Assembly (NCBI GenBank): GCA_025766275.1
Contig: JAFKAC010000109.1
Location: 111,170-175,169, forward strand
Reading direction: 5' to 3'
From: Lactarius indigo
Taxonomy: Eukaryota > Basidiomycota > Agaricomycetes > Russulales > Russulaceae
Length of the DNA stretch: 64,000 nucleotides
Made by a program: the position numbers and the translations under genes. Below, one piece after another: positions 21,917 through 32,739 of the stretch. The notes beneath the pieces were generated by a model. It was not told where the DNA came from. It did no database searches and was given only the letters and a program-made list of their open reading frames with translations. Numbering within the stretch: position 1 is the first letter of the stretch; every line of letters begins with the position of its first letter.

Positions 21917-24900
21917 TCAGCGGGGGCTGAAACTGAAAAAAGTGGAAACGACCGATTTCGGCCCCAAGGGCTTGCCTAAGGGCCAGCAACCTGCCCTTAC
22001 AGCGTGCTGTCTAGGCTGTCTTAAGCCACGGACAACCTTGGATGGTGTCTTTCCAACGTCGCATATATCCGCATCCGCATCGTGGTCCAGTAATAACCGC
22101 ACAGCCTCTGGGTATCCACCAAACCGACCACGTATCGCGTAGTGTAACGGGGTCGATCCTTCGATATCCTCGGCATTGACTTGCGCATTGCGCTCCAGTA
22201 GTAACCGAGCAACCTCGAGGTGACCGTAGGCCACTGCCAGATGCAGTGGGGAACTTCCCCTGTTGTTCCAGACGTGCACATCTGCATTGTAGCCCAGCAA
22301 TAACTGCACAACATCGTGTTGTCCCATCTTCCAGTTCAATGCGCTGAGAAGTGGGGTGAATCCTTCGTTATTCTGTGCATTGACCTCCGCGTTCCGCTTG
22401 AGTAGTAACCGAGAAACCTCGAGGTTACCGGAGGCCGCTGCCAGATGCAGTGGGGAATCTCCCTCGTTGCTGCGGACGTGCTCATCTGCATTGTGATCCA
22501 GCAATAATTGCAAAACATCAAGGTCTCCACGCTCTGATGCTCTGAGAAATGGGGTGAATCCGCCATGGTCTCGAGCATTGACCTCTGCCTTGCGCTCGAG
22601 TAATAGTCGAATAACCTCGACGTGACCAGTGGCTGCTGCATAATGTAGTGGAGTCTTTCCTTTGTTGTCGCGGACACGCTCGTCCGCATTGTGGCCCAGC
22701 AATAGCCGCAAAGTATCAGGGTGTCCACTCGCTGATGCACAGAAAAACGGGGTACATCCGTCATCATCTCGGGAATTGACCTCCGCATTGTGCTCAAGAA
22801 GTAATTGAGCAACTTCAAGGTGGCCGTAATACGCCGCGTAATGGAGTGGAGTCATTCCCTTGTCGACCCGGATACGCCCACCTAGACACCATCCTAACAA
22901 TGGGGACTCGGGCGGACTATTGGTTGATATGGGTTCATTGCGAGCATCGTCCTCTGCACCGTGACGGCGCTCAAGTAGGAAACGCTTGAGGAGCCGAGCA
23001 GCTTCTAAGTGGCCGTCGCACACCGCGCAATCAAATGACGAGACGTCTTCCTTGTCATGGGCATGCTCATCTGCAGTGTGGTCCAGCAAACACCGTGTGA
23101 CATCACATTTTAACAATGGATCAAGAAATATGGTAGTTCCTTCGGTGTTTCCGACATTGACCTCCGCATTGCACTTGAGTAGTGCCCGAGAAACTTCGAG
23201 ATGGCCGTAGATCGCCGCCAAATGCAGTGGAGTATGTCCATAGCTGTCATGAAAACGCGCATCTGCATTGTGGTTCAGCAATAACTGCGCAATATCACGG
23301 TTCCCAGTTGCGGATGTATGGAGAAGTGCGCTACCGAGGTAATCCCGAGAATCAGCCTCTGCATTGTGCAGCCCTAGTAGCATCTGAGAAACCTCGAGAT
23401 GACCTTTGATCGCTGCTGAACGCAGTGGAGTGTTACCGTAGTTGTCACAGATACCAGCATCCGCATTGTGATCAAGCAACAACCGCACAACATCACGGTG
23501 TCCACTCCTCGATGCAATGAGAAGCGGGGTGGCTCCGTTGTCATCCTGGGAGTTTATCTTCGCGTTACGAACGAGTAGTAACCGAGAAACCTCAAGGAAA
23601 CCATTGGTTGCTGCACAATGGAGTGGAGTCAAGCCATCCTTCCGGGAGTTCACGTCCGCACCAACGTTTATCAGCCACTTCACAAACTCAAGACGTCCCG
23701 CACGTGAAGCATCGTGTAATGGAGTCCAATTGTTTCCAGAGCGTGAATTTATGTCGGCGCCATTCGCGAACAACAACTGAGCAACCTCGAAATGCCCCTC
23801 AATCACCGATGCATGCAACGGAGTGCCGGATAGACCTCCCAAACGATTTAATCGCTGGTGGTGCTTCATGATCAGGCGTTCTACTAGACCACGGAGTCCC
23901 TTCCATGCAGCGAAGTATAAGGGAGCTGTTAGTGGCACATAATCTTCCAGTGGTCCATCCGAAGAACCCGCCAGATGTCGAAATTCAAATGGGCCCCGTA
24001 TTCGAACCCATGCCGAAAAATATGGCTTGTCCATGTCGCAAAAATGATCCATCGCATCCTTTATCTCTAATTCCACATTTCCGATCGCTGCATGCCCATC
24101 CCAATATTCCGCAGCGTATTGAAAAAGAGGAATCTTCTCGGCACTGTCTTCGTCGGCCCGGTCATCCAGACGAAGTAATACGCCGAGACAAGCCTGGGCA
24201 ATAATTACGTGGGAAGGTTCGATCGGGATGAAGAACCGGGACACGTCTTCCATGCAACTCGCGAGTCGATCCGATATCAGGAATTCTTTTACGGAGAAAT
24301 GAGAGAACTGAACGACTCGGGAGCCATTGTCGACGATGACCGAAACCAAACTGGAACAGGCCGACAGCACCGCTTCTTCCTGGTCTTCCCACTGCCAATC
24401 CGTGATCAATTTCGGGATCCCTCCCGTGCTCAGGTCAAACGCGAGCACTTCCGCAAGTTCCTCTACCCTGAGTGGACGACTGGCCACCGTGAGACATTGT
24501 AAAAGTCGATACGCATGCTCCCTGTTCGCATTATTGATCTCCTTCAGGATGCGCTTGTATGTCTCGTCGAGTGATTTGGGTAATTCTTCGAGGATACGAC
24601 GGAGATCGGTCGGGAAACAGAGGCGTAGAACCTCCAATTGACAGAATACCCAACGGAACCTGGTTGAGAACATAAGACAACGGCGTGATCACGACGGACG
24701 GAAGGTGCGCTTACATCCCATCTGCCTTCTTCGTGAGGTTCTCAATGACCGCATCCTTATCGTCTTCCCGCCACCTCTTCATCCTTTGATCCGAGTGAAC
24801 GACAAAAGTAATGTAGTCGTTAATGTCTTTCTTTTGTCCGCCTTCATCGTGGAGGGATACTTGTTGAGTTGCCAAAAGCTCGAGCGTCGTGCGAATGTCG

Positions 24901-26783
24901 AATTCCGGACGACTCGTGATACATAGACGTAGACTCGAATGGTGAAGATCGACAAGTTCTTTCACCAGCTTGAGGACCTTCTCACGCGACGACGGGATGC
25001 CCGAATCATTGGGAGACTCGTCGAGAGCATCCATGACCAGATAGATCGGCACTTGTTCCGTCATTGTGAGCATATCCTTGAGGCACCGTGCAAGCGAGTC
25101 AACAGTCGGCTGTTCCGATCCTTGTTTGTGTGAGGAGTACAAAGAGGCAAGAGCGTCACAGAAGATATCTGATTGATCGGAGAGTTGGACGAGAAGGGAC
25201 GATAATAAAGCGCGCTCGTCCTGTTTTGTTGTGTCCTTGAAGTCGAAGTAAAAATAGGCCAAGAAAGCTGAGCCGGCATCGGAAATGGATTTTATATCCC
25301 GGACGATCGCGGAGCTTGTTGATCATATGGGTTAGAGTAGGACACAACTCGGCGGGGGCTAACGCACCTGAGAATACTCTTCCCGGAGCCAGCTATCGAT
25401 CCAGGAGGAGTCGTCAGTGGCGATTAAGACTCAGACGGTGACGAGAAATGTACGTTTTCCGTGAATCCATAACAAGGAGCCAGATGCTTTCCAACCTGTG
25501 AGGGTGTTCCCATCGGTGCACCACGTTGCGGTACCCTCGTGATGAGCACCGGATGCGGTGTTGTAATTGACAGATGGATCGGGAGGAGCGATCCATTTTC
25601 GAAGGTCCTTGCGTAACTCGTTCCCTGTAAGAGAGGTCAAGTTTTGATGACCTTCGGCGATGAGAAGATGACGAACGGTTTGAGTCTGTGACTTTCCTGG
25701 CGATTTGTTGAATTGTTACTCCTGTCTCCTTCACGCCTGAGAAATGGCTGAGGACAGATCCGGGGCAGACCAATGGGGGTGTGACTGACCTTGAATGACT
25801 AAACCAACCTTATCGTCGACGCGCTGTATGTTACCGTCGACAGTCTGAACCTTGTTGTCGATGCCGTCTACTTTGATACCAATAACTCGCACCCTCTCAT
25901 CGACGGCTTCTACCTTTTCATCGACTTCCTTGACCTTGTCGCCCGCGTCCTTGACCTTGTCATCGATTCCGCGAGTGATTATCAGGACTTCTGCTGCCGC
26001 CATCCGAGCCTCCTCTTGCGTCAACGCGTCAAGCCGCTGAAGCGCGGCCTCCACATCCTTCCTTCCAACCAGCTTCTTCAGATACGCCTCTGCACGACGG
26101 TAAGTTTTGAGGGATTTATCAACAAGAAAGGACATACTAGTTCGTCCCTGCCCGACCTCCTTCGTCACGATCCCGAGGATTGAGAGCACCTCAACCATTA
26201 TCTTTACGATAATGTCTGTCATAGCTGCGGTCGGTCGGACCTCGATATATTGTTCGAGCCGCTTAAAGAAGTACTCTATGCGGCCAAAAAGGTCTACGAG
26301 TGCATCTTGGCTACTGCGGACATCCTTGACGGCCTAAGGGATAGGCGTAGGGTCAGAACCCAAATGTGGGGTCAAGAAAGATGCTCACTTGGAGGAGGAC
26401 ACCAATCCCAGCAAAGATCGCATTCGAAGGCGGGAATATCTGTAGTCACATAAATCAAAGAGTCGATCTTGGACGGCTCAAAGTATCGGAATTACCAGAC
26501 CAACACCGTTTCCGATGGCGACAGAGAATGCATACAAGACATTCACGGTGGGATCGAGCCACTTTGTCCACCTTTCGTTGGCAGCTTGGGGTTGATCAAA
26601 TGCCCGGAATTGGGATCGAAGCACGGATAGAACGGCACTGGGAGAGTCGCAGGACTGCAGGCGGGTGACCAGGGGATGGGAGTTAAGGTCACGTTTTGTC
26701 TGTTGTTTGTACGATTTTAAAGCAGCTGTAAATATTGTCTCAAAGTTCGTAGAAGAGGTGGCGGTAGGTGGAACTCGGGACAT
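21917..26783 (-). pseudogene. NLR3: Goodbye-NACHT-ankyrin receptor, frameshifted
   Basis: Exons (minus) match the paralogs: 26783-26496, 26439-26389, 26333-26138, 26089-25790, 25736-25454, 25392-25368, 25314-24715, 24659-21917. Exon 5 is 283 nt against 285-288 elsewhere: about 25661 one copy of a CTCAT pair present in the relatives is missing, a 5-nt loss that shifts frame after VTDSNRSSS, before the P-loop. NACHT (DALDESP as Walker B end) and about 19 ankyrin repeats stay open downstream, so the break may be recent, an allele, or an assembly error. As read, the product is a Goodbye plus coiled-coil protein of roughly 370 residues. The last repeat ends in RGLRQPRQ and then runs into unrelated sequence, so the normal QQEIVQLL tail is gone. 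Confidence 0.75.
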
Positions 26784-26878
26784 AGTGCTAATTAGAGGAG
26801 CGCGGGTGCTTAGGAGATAGATAATAAGTCGCAGGGGTACTCGCTCGTAGTATTTGCGGAGGGTGCGCCTCGTGGGCA

Positions 26879-26901
26879 GATAGCCGCCCTGATATTCCCA
26901 G
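26879..26901 (-). promoter_or_regulatory. Conserved upstream element of NLR3
   Basis: The + strand block with CCGCCCTGATATTCCCAG lies about 95-118 nt before the start codon. It matches the elements of NLR1 and NLR2. The transposon at 26943 begins about 40 bp farther upstream. Confidence 0.4.
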
Positions 26902-26942
26902 AGTGCCACAATAATAGACGCCCACATACTCAAACTAGGTGT

Positions 26943-27059
26943 AACTGTCTCAGCTCACCCCCCCTAACACGTCACATGACATCACGTGTCCATCAATCCA
27001 CAAACTCGGAACCAAAAATAAACTTTGGCTCGAAAATTATGTAACATATCACAAACTCA
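26943..27059 (+). repeat. Left terminal inverted repeat
   Basis: Pairs with 28466-28582. Shared landmarks in order: CCCCCCTAACACGTCAC, CAACTCGGAACCAAAAAT-like word, TTTGGCTC, AAAATTATGTA and ATCACAAAC. Confidence 0.8.
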
Positions 27060-27125
27060 GTTTTTTTTTTTCTTTTATTTGTGTAGAATAAATAAAGTAC
27101 AAACAAAAGCAAATAAGTAAACAAT

Positions 27126-28325
27126 GTGTGCGTGGCATTGCACGCAGCGTTCAACCCCCCCATCCCCTTTTGACGCACGGCCCCTCCCCTCCTCCATCCT
27201 TTGTCCCCCCTTCCCGACCCCATGCACGCGCGCAAGACACGCAGGACCGCGCAGGACAAGCGCCCCCACCCCCGTTTACACACGAAGAGGGGCCGCAAGT
27301 GGCATACCCCCCCTTTTGCCCCCAGCCCCCATTTGCGCGCAAAGAAGGCGCAGGACAGGTACGCCCCCTTTCGCCTCCCCATCCCCGTCCCGGTCCCCGT
27401 CTCCGTAAAACAGGAGATCCAAGCCCCCGCCCCCATTGACTCACGAACGGGGGGCTGCGCACGAAGTGGCACCCCCCATTTGCACGCAATGGGGGTGCGA
27501 CAGGTACGTCCGCCCACCTCCCGCTTCCCTCGTTCACGCACGAACAGGACACCCCACGCGGGACGGCGTGGGACGAGGCACGCGCCCCCCCCCCCCCCCC
27601 CTACCAGGGACCCGTGCGCTTTTCCAGAGGCACCGCGGCGGCCCCCCCCTCCCCTGGTTTGCGCGCAGAGGCGGCACGCGAACGAGGGGCCGACGTGGGG
27701 GTGAGAACGACCCCCCCCCCCCCCCCCATACCCTTTGCACCCTGCCCCGTTTGTACACCGGGGCGGTGAACGAACGGGGCGGCGCGCTCCATCCTGGAGC
27801 AGAGCCCCCCTCTCCCTGGGTTCGCGCGCATGGGCAACGGGCCAACCAGGTGGCACGCTAGAGCAAAACGCGAAGGGGCAGCTGCACGGGAGACCCCCTC
27901 TCCCCTGGTTCACACGCAAGGGCGAGACGCGAGGGGGTGGCCGCACAGGGCACCCCCTTCCCCTGGGTTCGCGGGCCAGGGTGAATTGTGAACGGGCGGC
28001 CACGCGGAAGCCCCCCCCCCCTTCCGGGTTTGCGGGCCAGGGCAAAAACGCGAAGGGGTGGCCGCGCGGGACGACCCCTCCTTCCCTGGGTTCGCGCGCC
28101 AGGGAAAAACCATGAAGGGGCAACCGCGCGGCCCCTCAGGTTCGCGCGCCAGGGCAAATTGCGAACAGGCGGCCGCGCGGAAGCCCCCCCTCCCCCAGGT
28201 ACACTCGCAAAGGCGAAACATAACCGCGTGGTCATGTGGAAGCGCCCACCCTCCCCCGTGCATGTGCTCCGGGGGAGCAGGGGGCACAGAATGGAGCACG
28301 CGGCCCCCTTTTTGCTCTCGACACC
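27126..28325. repeat. C-rich minisatellite core of the transposon
   Basis: Imperfect units of roughly 58-62 bp, clearest from 27890 to 28250: a C-rich run, then CCTGGGTTCGCGCGCCAGGG, then AAAACGCGAAGGGG and GGCCGCGCGG. C homopolymers reach about 14 and 19 nt (27590s and 27710s). The long open frames on both strands here (for example minus 26993-28123, with repeated LAREPREGG and PANPEGGG) are products of the repeat and are not taken as genes. Confidence 0.7.
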
Positions 28326-28465
28326 CCCCTCTTGACTTAGACAAAAGAAAAGTATATAGTTTATGTAATTTCTATTAGCTAATAATAATATATCTCATTT
28401 GATTAAAATGACAAATATTTAAAAAAACAAAAAACAAAAAAAAAGAGCACAATTATATTATATTT

Positions 28466-28582
28466 ATGTTTGTGATAAGTACATAATTTTTGAGCCAAAC
28501 TCTATTTTTGGTTCCGAGTTGGTGGATTGTTGATCATGTGGTGTCACGTGACGTGTTAGGGGGGGGTTGAGCAAGGACAGTT
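28466..28582 (-). repeat. Right terminal inverted repeat
   Basis: Inverted partner of 26943-27059, ending GGACAGTT just before the ACTAGGTGT duplication. Confidence 0.8.
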
Positions 28583-28889
28583 ACTAGGTGTCGACTTCGT
28601 CGACGGGGACCTTGCTTGGGGTTCGGTGTTTGGTTTTGTGGAACAGACAAATACGTTTTGTATTTTACGCTAGACTTCTTACGATGAGTGCCCGAAACTG
28701 CGTAAATGACTCTCTTGATTTGCTATCGTACGAATTCGAATTTTTTGCCCACAGCATCATACGCTTCCCTTCTCCGGATGAAAGAGTGAAATGTATGACG
28801 TCTATTAATTTGTTCAAATTTAGGATTGTTTAGAGTTGTTGTCGATCTGGTCAGAATTTCGACCTGCCAAGGGATCTTGTCAAGCAAGG
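28583..28889 (+). repeat. Dispersed ~0.3-kb repeat, copy A
   Basis: Matches 53101-53444 in inverted orientation. Inner ends carry ACCTTGCTTG in inverted form, suggesting a short MITE. Both copies can encode the same MSARNC(V/M)ND(S/T)LDLLSYEF string, which is explained by DNA repetition rather than by a gene. One edge coincides with the target site of the neighbouring transposon. Confidence 0.7.
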
Positions 28890-29389
28890 CGATTCAGCCC
28901 GAGCGCAAGACGCAACAGACTTGGATGTAACTGCTCTAGGACGAGTTCGAGCACGATAATCGAACTGCCTCTACGAGGAACGTATCTTAGCACCAGGTAT
29001 CATCTCCGCCCTCTCTGATTGTATCGCTTACCCGTTCGTAGAATGACCATAGACCGGTGACCGTTCGCTCTATGAGGTGCCGGCTGCGCTTAGGACGACC
29101 CATCATAAAACCTCATTCGAACGGCTGGTTACGAGTCCAGAATGACCATACACCCGGTCTCTTGCCGATGGTGACCCATACTGGGTCGAAAACGCGTTCG
29201 GAGAATACAATCAAGCAGCAGGATGCGGTGGTCCATTTTGAACGACGTCCGATCGTCTCACCTGTCATCATGGGGCAATGAGCGTGGGCAAACGGGCGAG
29301 GCATGGAGAAGTTGCATCAGGAGCTTGAAGAGCCCGGGTTTCTACTGCCAGTGATTTGTGTTCAGGATGGAAGAAATCACAGTTACCCC
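28890..29389. other. Spacer, nothing recognised
   Basis: Short frames only. No repeat partner was found elsewhere in the window. Confidence 0.3.
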
Positions 29390-30690
29390 ACGTGGAGAGA
29401 GGCGAGTGCGGACGTCGCGCGTGGGTCGCCGCCCCCAAAAGAGCAGCGCTGCGCATAGCACTGTCGGGTGCGCATTCAGCTTCGTCATGACCGTGAATAC
29501 GGTTTTACTGCTTCAGCCTGGGGGCGGTGAAGACAACGACGGCGGTCTCGGTGTCTTCTCTCGTCTCCGTCTCTGCCGCGCCGGTTGGGTTTTGGTCTTC
29601 TGAGCATTCAGCGTCGGCGAGGGAGTCTGTACCTGCCTTTGATGTGGTCCCTGAGACGAGTCAATCAGCCAGTAAAGGAGATCCACGCACGGCCAAGGTC
29701 GTCAGCCAACCCCGTCAGCCAATCGAACTCGTGGGCTTCTCGTGTTGAAAGCAGCCCTTCGAGAACCTCCATGTTGTTCGCATAGACGACGGTTGTGGGG
29801 GCCCAGCCGCCGACGCGGAGTGCTAGGTGTCGTTGTCGCCGTTGCCAATGACCGCCGTCCGCGTGCGTAGTTTGGCTGGGCGGCCCATGAGTGCAGCCGC
29901 GCGATGCGCTCCGGGGTTAGCTCATAATCTGTTCGGAGCCGCCTAAATGCTGGTAAAATAGTCAAACTCAGTCGCAGCGGACGAGCAAGGAAGAAGGACG
30001 CACCGTCCTTGATCGTAGGTCTAAGCACGCAGACAAGTCCTTTGTCGGGATTGCGTCCGCCGGGCCTGCGATGCGACTGAACTACGTGCGCAGAAGCCAT
30101 GTCGGCCCTGGCTCGAAAGATCAGCCGCGTAGCTGGCGAAAGAGTAGCTCGGTATCCGCCCAGTACGGGTGCGCAATCCGCAGGGCATGTAGATCCGATT
30201 CACGCGAGTGGCCAAGGAGGATCGTCGAAGGCATTGTCAGCGGTAAGGCACATTCACGCATCCACGCGCTGCAGTCGTAGTTCCAGAAAACTTGGATTGG
30301 AGCTAAGTGTCAGAAAATCAGGTCCTTGCAAACTTACCAGCTGAGATGGTCAGAGATCGATCTCGGCAAGTTGATCATGTTTATCCTTGCCCGTGTTAAA
30401 AGTCGATAATGATTTGGCGCCTTTCCCCCTATTGTCATGAACTAGGAGAAAAACGTGTTATTTCAGCGAATGGCCCGGAGTGAGAATGCGCACTAATTCA
30501 CAGTCAATCGCATAGACAATATGAGAACCCTCGGAATCGTCGCAACTTAGGGCGTCTCTACTATCCCTTCTGGCTTTTGAAAAAAAAAAAAAAAGTCCGC
30601 AAGATACAGTACGAAGGAATGGGGTAGTCATCCTCGGCTATTTTCTGAATAGTTAAGAGGAACTGCGCGGGGTCCGCTGCAGTGCAAGTA
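29390..30690 (-). pseudogene. REX-type RNA exonuclease pseudogene, copy 4
   Basis: Aligns with copy 3 from about 18150 to 19440 but lacks its last 3' portion. It alone retains the motif I reading VYAIDCELVRILTP near 30485-30530, the Asp-Glu pair of DEDD exonucleases (VIAIDCEM in intact relatives). Downstream frames are broken: stops split the region 29700-30300, and an A-run of 15 near 30580 falls inside the former N-terminal part. It lies between the transposon upstream of NLR3 and the H2A.Z remnant near NLR4. Confidence 0.6.
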
Positions 30691-31779
30691 AACGATCGGA
30701 GAGATGAACAAAGCAAAGATACGAACAAGAAATTCCCTCTTACATGCGTCTCTTATTCTCTTCACCGCCTATGGGGCCTGGAAAACTGTGTCGAGCCCGG
30801 AGTGCATGCATGTTGCGTCACTGGATGCGCGGGTAGCACACCTTTGGGGAAACATGCGTGATGTGAACAGAATGCTACCGTGAAGCGCTCCAACCGCTTT
30901 CGAGTATGGGCTAACGAAGGGGAGGTCTCGGGGCTTGGGTGAGATAAGCGGTGGTGGGTCTGGTGGAAGTGGTGTGAGTTATGGGTAGATTGGAGTTCTC
31001 CACGGCCAAGGTAGGTAGAGGTGGCAGAGAAATGTCAATAGATGTTAAACTCAAGACGCCATAGACTACACTGCCAAGCTCTGTACACGTTCTGCGAGTC
31101 GTCGAATATGAGTGGTACGACCGCGGGTGACTCTGATCCAGCTCAGTGGGGAGTTGGGTACGGTATGAAGGAAACGTTGCGGACATCCTAGCTTCCTGAA
31201 TTGATATCCAGAAAATAGGATAAGTGGGAGACCTGCTTGAAAATCTCCAATTTCTAGGATAAAACCGCGCCGGTCGATCACCTGTGCGAGACGGGGTTAA
31301 ACGCCAAAGGCGGCCCGGGACACGTGCCATTCCTCCTGCACTACCCAGCCTAACTTCTCAACCACCCCGTAATTACCAAGGGACAGGTAATGAGGCTCCC
31401 CTATGTTCGACATTCAGCGCTTAGCCTTTCATCGATTCGCTCCAGATAGTCCTGCCCACTCGGTCGCGATTTCGCCACAGACAGGTGAATTCTCCGAGTC
31501 TTTTATTGATCGGGACCTTCAATTTTGTGTTCACACAATAGCATCAACCTGCCTTCTTGGTGCTATATTACCATGGAATACTGGGTGCGCCGTACACTAG
31601 ATCCCTTTTCCCTCTCCATCGCTCTCGTCGACAAATCAAGGTACAACCAGCAAAGAGTCCGAATTGTTGTTGAACCACGACTTTGACGCCATTGCGCAAC
31701 TTACCGTCCTTCGCTATGGGTGGTCCCAGGGGTGGTGAGCACATAGATCCAGTTCCGTCTGGAAACTCATGTATAATCA
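30691..31779. other. Gene-poor spacer
   Basis: A minus-strand frame of 139 codons (30911-31330) has no family features. The right part may be the decayed promoter of the H2A.Z copy. No RNA gene is seen. Confidence 0.3.
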
Positions 31780-32250
31780 CGACTTTAGTCGACAATGCCT
31801 ACCGAAAGGCAGGAAAGCCAGAAAGTCCGAGTCTAAGGTTGCCGCTGCCCCGTCAGCCGTAGCCAACTCCCGACCCACGGCCCGAAAGCCGACCATTCAC
31901 CTACTCCCGTGCGCTCCGCCTCATCTGCTGGTCGCTGTTTGTGCAGTCGTGGTTCCAAGTTTACGTCAGCCGTATCCACCGATACTCGAAATAGCGCACC
32001 CAGAACAACGTTCGCATCGGCGTGATGGGAGCTATTTACACCTGGCGATCCTTGAATACTTCACGTCCAAAGTCTTGGATCCAACAGGCGTACTCTTTCT
32101 CCTGGACTTACACCATTCCTAATAAAAGCAACGCGTCGAAAGGTCTCCGCGTCAACCTTATCCTATCACGGGACCTATAAACTAGCTGGGTAGGACCCCG
32201 ACACGCTAGCACGGGCGACGATCGCTGGTGACACCCTGCCGTTCATTCAT
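31780..32250 (+). pseudogene. HTZ1: Histone H2A.Z pseudogene, copy 2
   Basis: Reads in several frames. A basic tail, KGRKARKSESKVAAAP, lies at about 31800-31850. SRIHRYSK, a stop, then RTQNNVRIGV lie at about 31965-32020. YTLAILEYFTSKVLD lies at about 32035-32085. A region matching KDLRVK follows (about 32140-32150), then the stretch matching TLVRATIAGG...LPFIHK as frame-broken DNA to about 32245. RTQNNVRIG is specific to the H2A.Z variant, not canonical H2A. The stop after RYSK and the frame changes make it a pseudogene. Like copy 1, it points toward the 3' end of a receptor gene (NLR4) a few hundred bases away. Confidence 0.8.
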
Positions 32251-32739
32251 AACATTAGGGGTTGGTTTTCAATGCGACGTGGACATCTTGACGAAACCAT
32301 TGTATCATTATTTTCGTTGTCTCGACCCTGGTCTCTTGTCACACTCACATTTCTGCGTAGGATAGAGTTATCAGACACAACGGAGCGCCTATTTCCGGTC
32401 ATCGGCAGCACTGACGCCCCCTGAAATACAGTGAGCCTCTGAATATGCGTGAACACTAAGCAAAGACAGTTTCCACGAGCTTTTCGGTGGCATTTTGGAC
32501 TGACATAAAGCACGAGTACTATATTGTTCATAAAATGAAGGCATGGGGAGAGTTACACGCGGGATGACACAACTTCGGACTGCATGTATTTCACACAATT
32601 TTACAAGTGATTTCACCACACGAATAATGATGGGCTTCAGAGATAAATTGCTGTAATAAGGGTCATTGTACAGTAAACGAGGACAATCGTCGCTCACGCA
32701 CGTCGATAAGTCAAACATATTATTCCCCGTCTCGTCCGT

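Larger units (their letters stand above)
26943..28582. mobile_element. Non-autonomous TIR DNA transposon, Mutator-like candidate
   Basis: The element is about 1640 bp. It begins AACTGTCT and ends GGACAGTT. The ends form long inverted repeats (26943-27059 and 28466-28582). A perfect 9-bp direct repeat, ACTAGGTGT, flanks it at 26934-26942 and 28583-28591. Long TIRs with 9-bp target duplications are the hallmark of Mutator-like elements. No transposase is visible; the inside is AT-rich subterminal DNA around a C-rich minisatellite. Because the ends share TA, a 7- or 8-bp duplication with slightly longer TIRs would also fit, which leaves hAT-like elements possible. It sits about 160 bp upstream of the NLR3 start. 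Confidence 0.8.

Noticed and set aside
26993..28123. 376-codon open frame on the minus strand in the C-rich region
   Set aside because: It follows the minisatellite units (repeated LAREPREGG/PANPEGGG strings), and other frames of the same stretch are open too. It is a composition effect.
28588..28833. Small frame MSARNCVNDSLDLLSYEFEF, also found at 53207-53713
   Set aside because: The protein match is explained by the dispersed DNA repeat; frames end at the repeat or run into unrelated sequence.
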